Shown here in pieces: positions 8,572-9,157 of a stretch of 9,157 nucleotides of DNA (position 1 is the first letter of the stretch; every line of letters begins with the position of its first letter). The translations under genes and the position numbers were made by a program. The stretch covers positions 8,350 to 17,506 of the forward strand of contig JAJXTX010000002.1 in NCBI GenBank assembly GCA_021783385.1, read 5' to 3'. This DNA is from Pseudomonadota bacterium (GTDB taxonomy: Bacteria; Pseudomonadota; Gammaproteobacteria; Xanthomonadales; Rhodanobacteraceae). The notes beneath the pieces are model-generated. The model did not search any database and was not told where the DNA came from. It was given only the letters and a program-made list of their open reading frames with translations.

Positions 8572-8750
8572 TGCCCGTGGCGTAAGCGGACGGCGTGGCG
8601 GATGCAGCGCCACTTCCAGGTTTTCGCTGCTTTCCCTGGACAGGGTCAGCAGTATCCCGCCGGCGCGGCCACCCCTGTGGCTGGCCCTGCTGTGGCTGCT
8701 GCGGCTCGCCTAGATCGATCTGGCGCGCCCCCTGAGATGACCTGTGCTGC

Positions 8751-8783
8751 ACGCCGCCACGCCGGCATGGCCCCGTGCGGCGT
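8751..8783. repeat. Inverted repeat, 10-bp stem with one bulge
   Basis: ACGCCGCCACG (8751-8761) pairs with CGTGCGGCGT (8774-8783), leaving one bulged C. The 12-nt loop contains GGCATGGCC. All pairs are Watson-Crick, so the strand is not decided. Confidence 0.5.
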
Positions 8784-8836
8784 CCGTGGACAGCGCTTCC
8801 GCGTCGCCGACGCGCATGGCCATCGCCATTTGTTCC

Positions 8837-8875
8837 CCGGCTGGCCCTGTGGCGCAGTGCCGCAGGTCCAGCCGG
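8837..8875 (+). repeat. Long imperfect stem-loop (two 8-bp stems, 5-nt loop)
   Basis: The outer arms CCGGCTGG (8837-8844) and CCAGCCGG (8868-8875) are perfect complements. After a single 1x1 mismatch (C8845/T8867), the inner arms CCTGTGGC (8846-8853) and GCCGCAGG (8859-8866) pair with one G-U wobble around the loop GCAGT. Two more C-G pairs can form outside it (8835-8836 with 8877-8878) if C8876 bulges. The wobble becomes an A-C mismatch on the other strand, so a plus-strand transcript folds better. Confidence 0.6.
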
Positions 8876-8978
8876 CGGGCAGCCGGGTACGGGCGCCGAA
8901 TTCGCACGCATGCCGTTTCCGCGAGCGCGGCGATGCGCCGCTTGCACACCCCACAAACCGCTTGCTGGCGCGCTTTGC

Positions 8979-8998
8979 GGCCGCCACGCGTGGCGGCC
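8979..8998. repeat. Perfect 20-nt palindrome
   Basis: GGCCGCCACG is followed directly by its exact reverse complement CGTGGCGGCC. It can form an RNA hairpin of about 8 bp with a tight loop, or act as a symmetric protein-binding site. No T-run follows on either strand, so a simple intrinsic terminator is unlikely. It lies about 60 nt before the FNR-like site. Confidence 0.5.
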
Positions 8999-9058
8999 TC
9001 CGCTGGCGATCCGCTGCGTGCTGCCCGGCTGCCCGTGGGCACGCCGCATCGAGCGCAC

Positions 9059-9072
9059 TTGATCGAAGTCAA
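9059..9072 (+). promoter_or_regulatory. FNR/ANR/DNR-like binding site
   Basis: TTGATCGAAGTCAA matches the FNR-family consensus TTGAT-N4-ATCAA at nine of ten defined positions. Its centre (9065.5) lies 41.5 bp before a start site predicted from the -10-like hexamer at 9095-9100, the standard geometry of class II FNR activation. It would make the gene starting at 9144 respond to low oxygen, or to nitric oxide if the regulator is of the DNR type. Known: the family consensus. Inferred: use of this site. Confidence 0.45.
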
Positions 9073-9094
9073 AACGGCAGCGGGCAGACATCTC

Positions 9095-9100
9095 TACGCT
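9095..9100 (+). promoter_or_regulatory. -10-like element for the gene at 9144
   Basis: TACGCT keeps the three most conserved bases of the -10 hexamer (T, A and final T). Transcription would start near 9107 and leave a leader of about 37 nt. There is no good -35 hexamer at the usual distance, which fits activator dependence on the FNR-like site upstream. Confidence 0.35.
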
Positions 9101-9129
9101 TGTCTCAACAAGATTTTAACCACACGTTT

Positions 9130-9135
9130 GAGGAG
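9130..9135 (+). promoter_or_regulatory. Ribosome binding site of the gene at 9144
   Basis: GAGGAG lies 8 nt before the ATG at 9144. It is the clearest Shine-Dalgarno in the window and supports a real translation start there. Confidence 0.75.
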
Positions 9136-9143
9136 TAAAGACC

Positions 9144-9157
9144 ATGTTTGCGATGCG
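9144..9157 (+). CDS. Start of an unidentified gene (first residues only)
   Basis: An ATG with a strong Shine-Dalgarno eight nt upstream opens a frame beginning Met-Phe-Ala-Met, with a partial fifth codon CG that must encode Arg. Four codons are not enough to name a product. The upstream region turns AT-richer (about 9091-9140) than the rest of the window, as expected of a promoter and leader. The FNR-like box suggests a gene for low-oxygen or nitrogen-oxide conditions, but that is inference. Confidence 0.6.

Larger units (their letters stand above)
8572..9058. other. Gene-free, hairpin-rich intergenic region
   Basis: No convincing gene lies here. Open frames on both strands give Arg/Cys/His/Pro-rich, low-plausibility proteins, and the third-position G/C bias of the neighbouring genes is missing. 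At least five inverted repeats occur between 8751 and 8998: 8751-8783 (10-bp stem with one bulge), 8800-8814 (6 bp, 3-nt loop), 8837-8875 (16 bp), 8927-8941 (6 bp, 3-nt loop) and 8979-8998 (perfect palindrome). None is followed by a T-run, so none is a standard intrinsic terminator. The short 6-bp stems are expected by chance at this GC content; the longer ones are less so. An untranslated RNA, Rho-dependent termination after tldD, or decayed sequence are all possible. Confidence 0.6.

Noticed and set aside
8571..8585. A four-codon frame (ATGCCCGTGGCGTAA) overlapping the tldD stop as TGATG
   Set aside because: It is too short to be a gene. The overlap resembles a coupled start, but nothing follows it; most likely chance.
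6901..8613. A 570-codon minus-strand frame opposite tldD
   Set aside because: It lies antisense to a complete, highly conserved TldD, and its own product is low-complexity and unrecognisable.
8615..8640. Inverted repeat TCCAGG / CCTGGA after tldD as a terminator
   Set aside because: The stem is only 6 bp with a 14-nt loop and no T-run follows; not convincing as an intrinsic terminator.
8456..9091. A 211-codon minus-strand frame overlapping the end of tldD
   Set aside because: The product is Arg/Gly/Pro-rich and low-plausibility, and it overlaps the conserved C-terminus of TldD.
8602..9138. A 178-codon plus-strand frame ending 5 nt before the ATG at 9144
   Set aside because: The operon-like spacing is tempting, but the product is Cys/Arg/His-rich with no recognisable motif, third-position bias is weak, no good ribosome binding site precedes it, and it reads through the predicted promoter.

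Overview
The base composition (GC-rich, strong G/C preference at third codon positions) and the gene order point to a gammaproteobacterium. The protein sequences look most like the Xanthomonadales, perhaps Rhodanobacteraceae, but I judge this from memory of the families and no search was run. The window is chromosomal housekeeping DNA. I see no transposase, integrase, CRISPR array, tRNA or rRNA.

Layout. Positions 1-1500 hold a two-component system on the minus strand. The response regulator gene (835-1500, GTG start) comes first and the sensor kinase follows 13 nt later (821 down to the window edge, cut just after the H-box). A 140-bp divergent intergenic region (1501-1640) separates this operon from a plus-strand cluster: rng (RNase G, 1641-3137), yhdP (giant AsmA-like envelope lipid transporter, 3159-7070) and tldD (metalloprotease subunit, 7132-8571). 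The rng-yhdP-tldD order is the same as in E. coli, but the maf gene that lies just before rng there is not at that position here. The TldD partner TldE/PmbA is not in the window.

From 8572 to 9143 there is no convincing gene. This stretch contains several strong inverted repeats, the best being a stem-loop of about 16 base pairs at 8837-8875. It ends in an FNR/ANR-like palindrome (9059-9072) spaced exactly as a class II activator site would be from a -10-like hexamer. A new plus-strand gene starts at 9144 with a good ribosome binding site and leaves the window after four codons.

How the parts may work together. RNase G (RNA decay and 16S 5'-end maturation), YhdP (phospholipid movement to the outer membrane) and TldD (peptide processing) are functionally unrelated but probably co-transcribed from a sigma70-like promoter just before rng, possibly with extra initiation before tldD. 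The two-component operon is probably autoregulated: a TTGGCGC direct repeat with 11-bp periodicity sits where an OmpR-family regulator would be expected to bind. The least ordinary parts are the structured 8572-9058 intergenic region, the candidate anaerobic promoter after it, the direct-repeat operator candidate, and the atypical kinase H-box.
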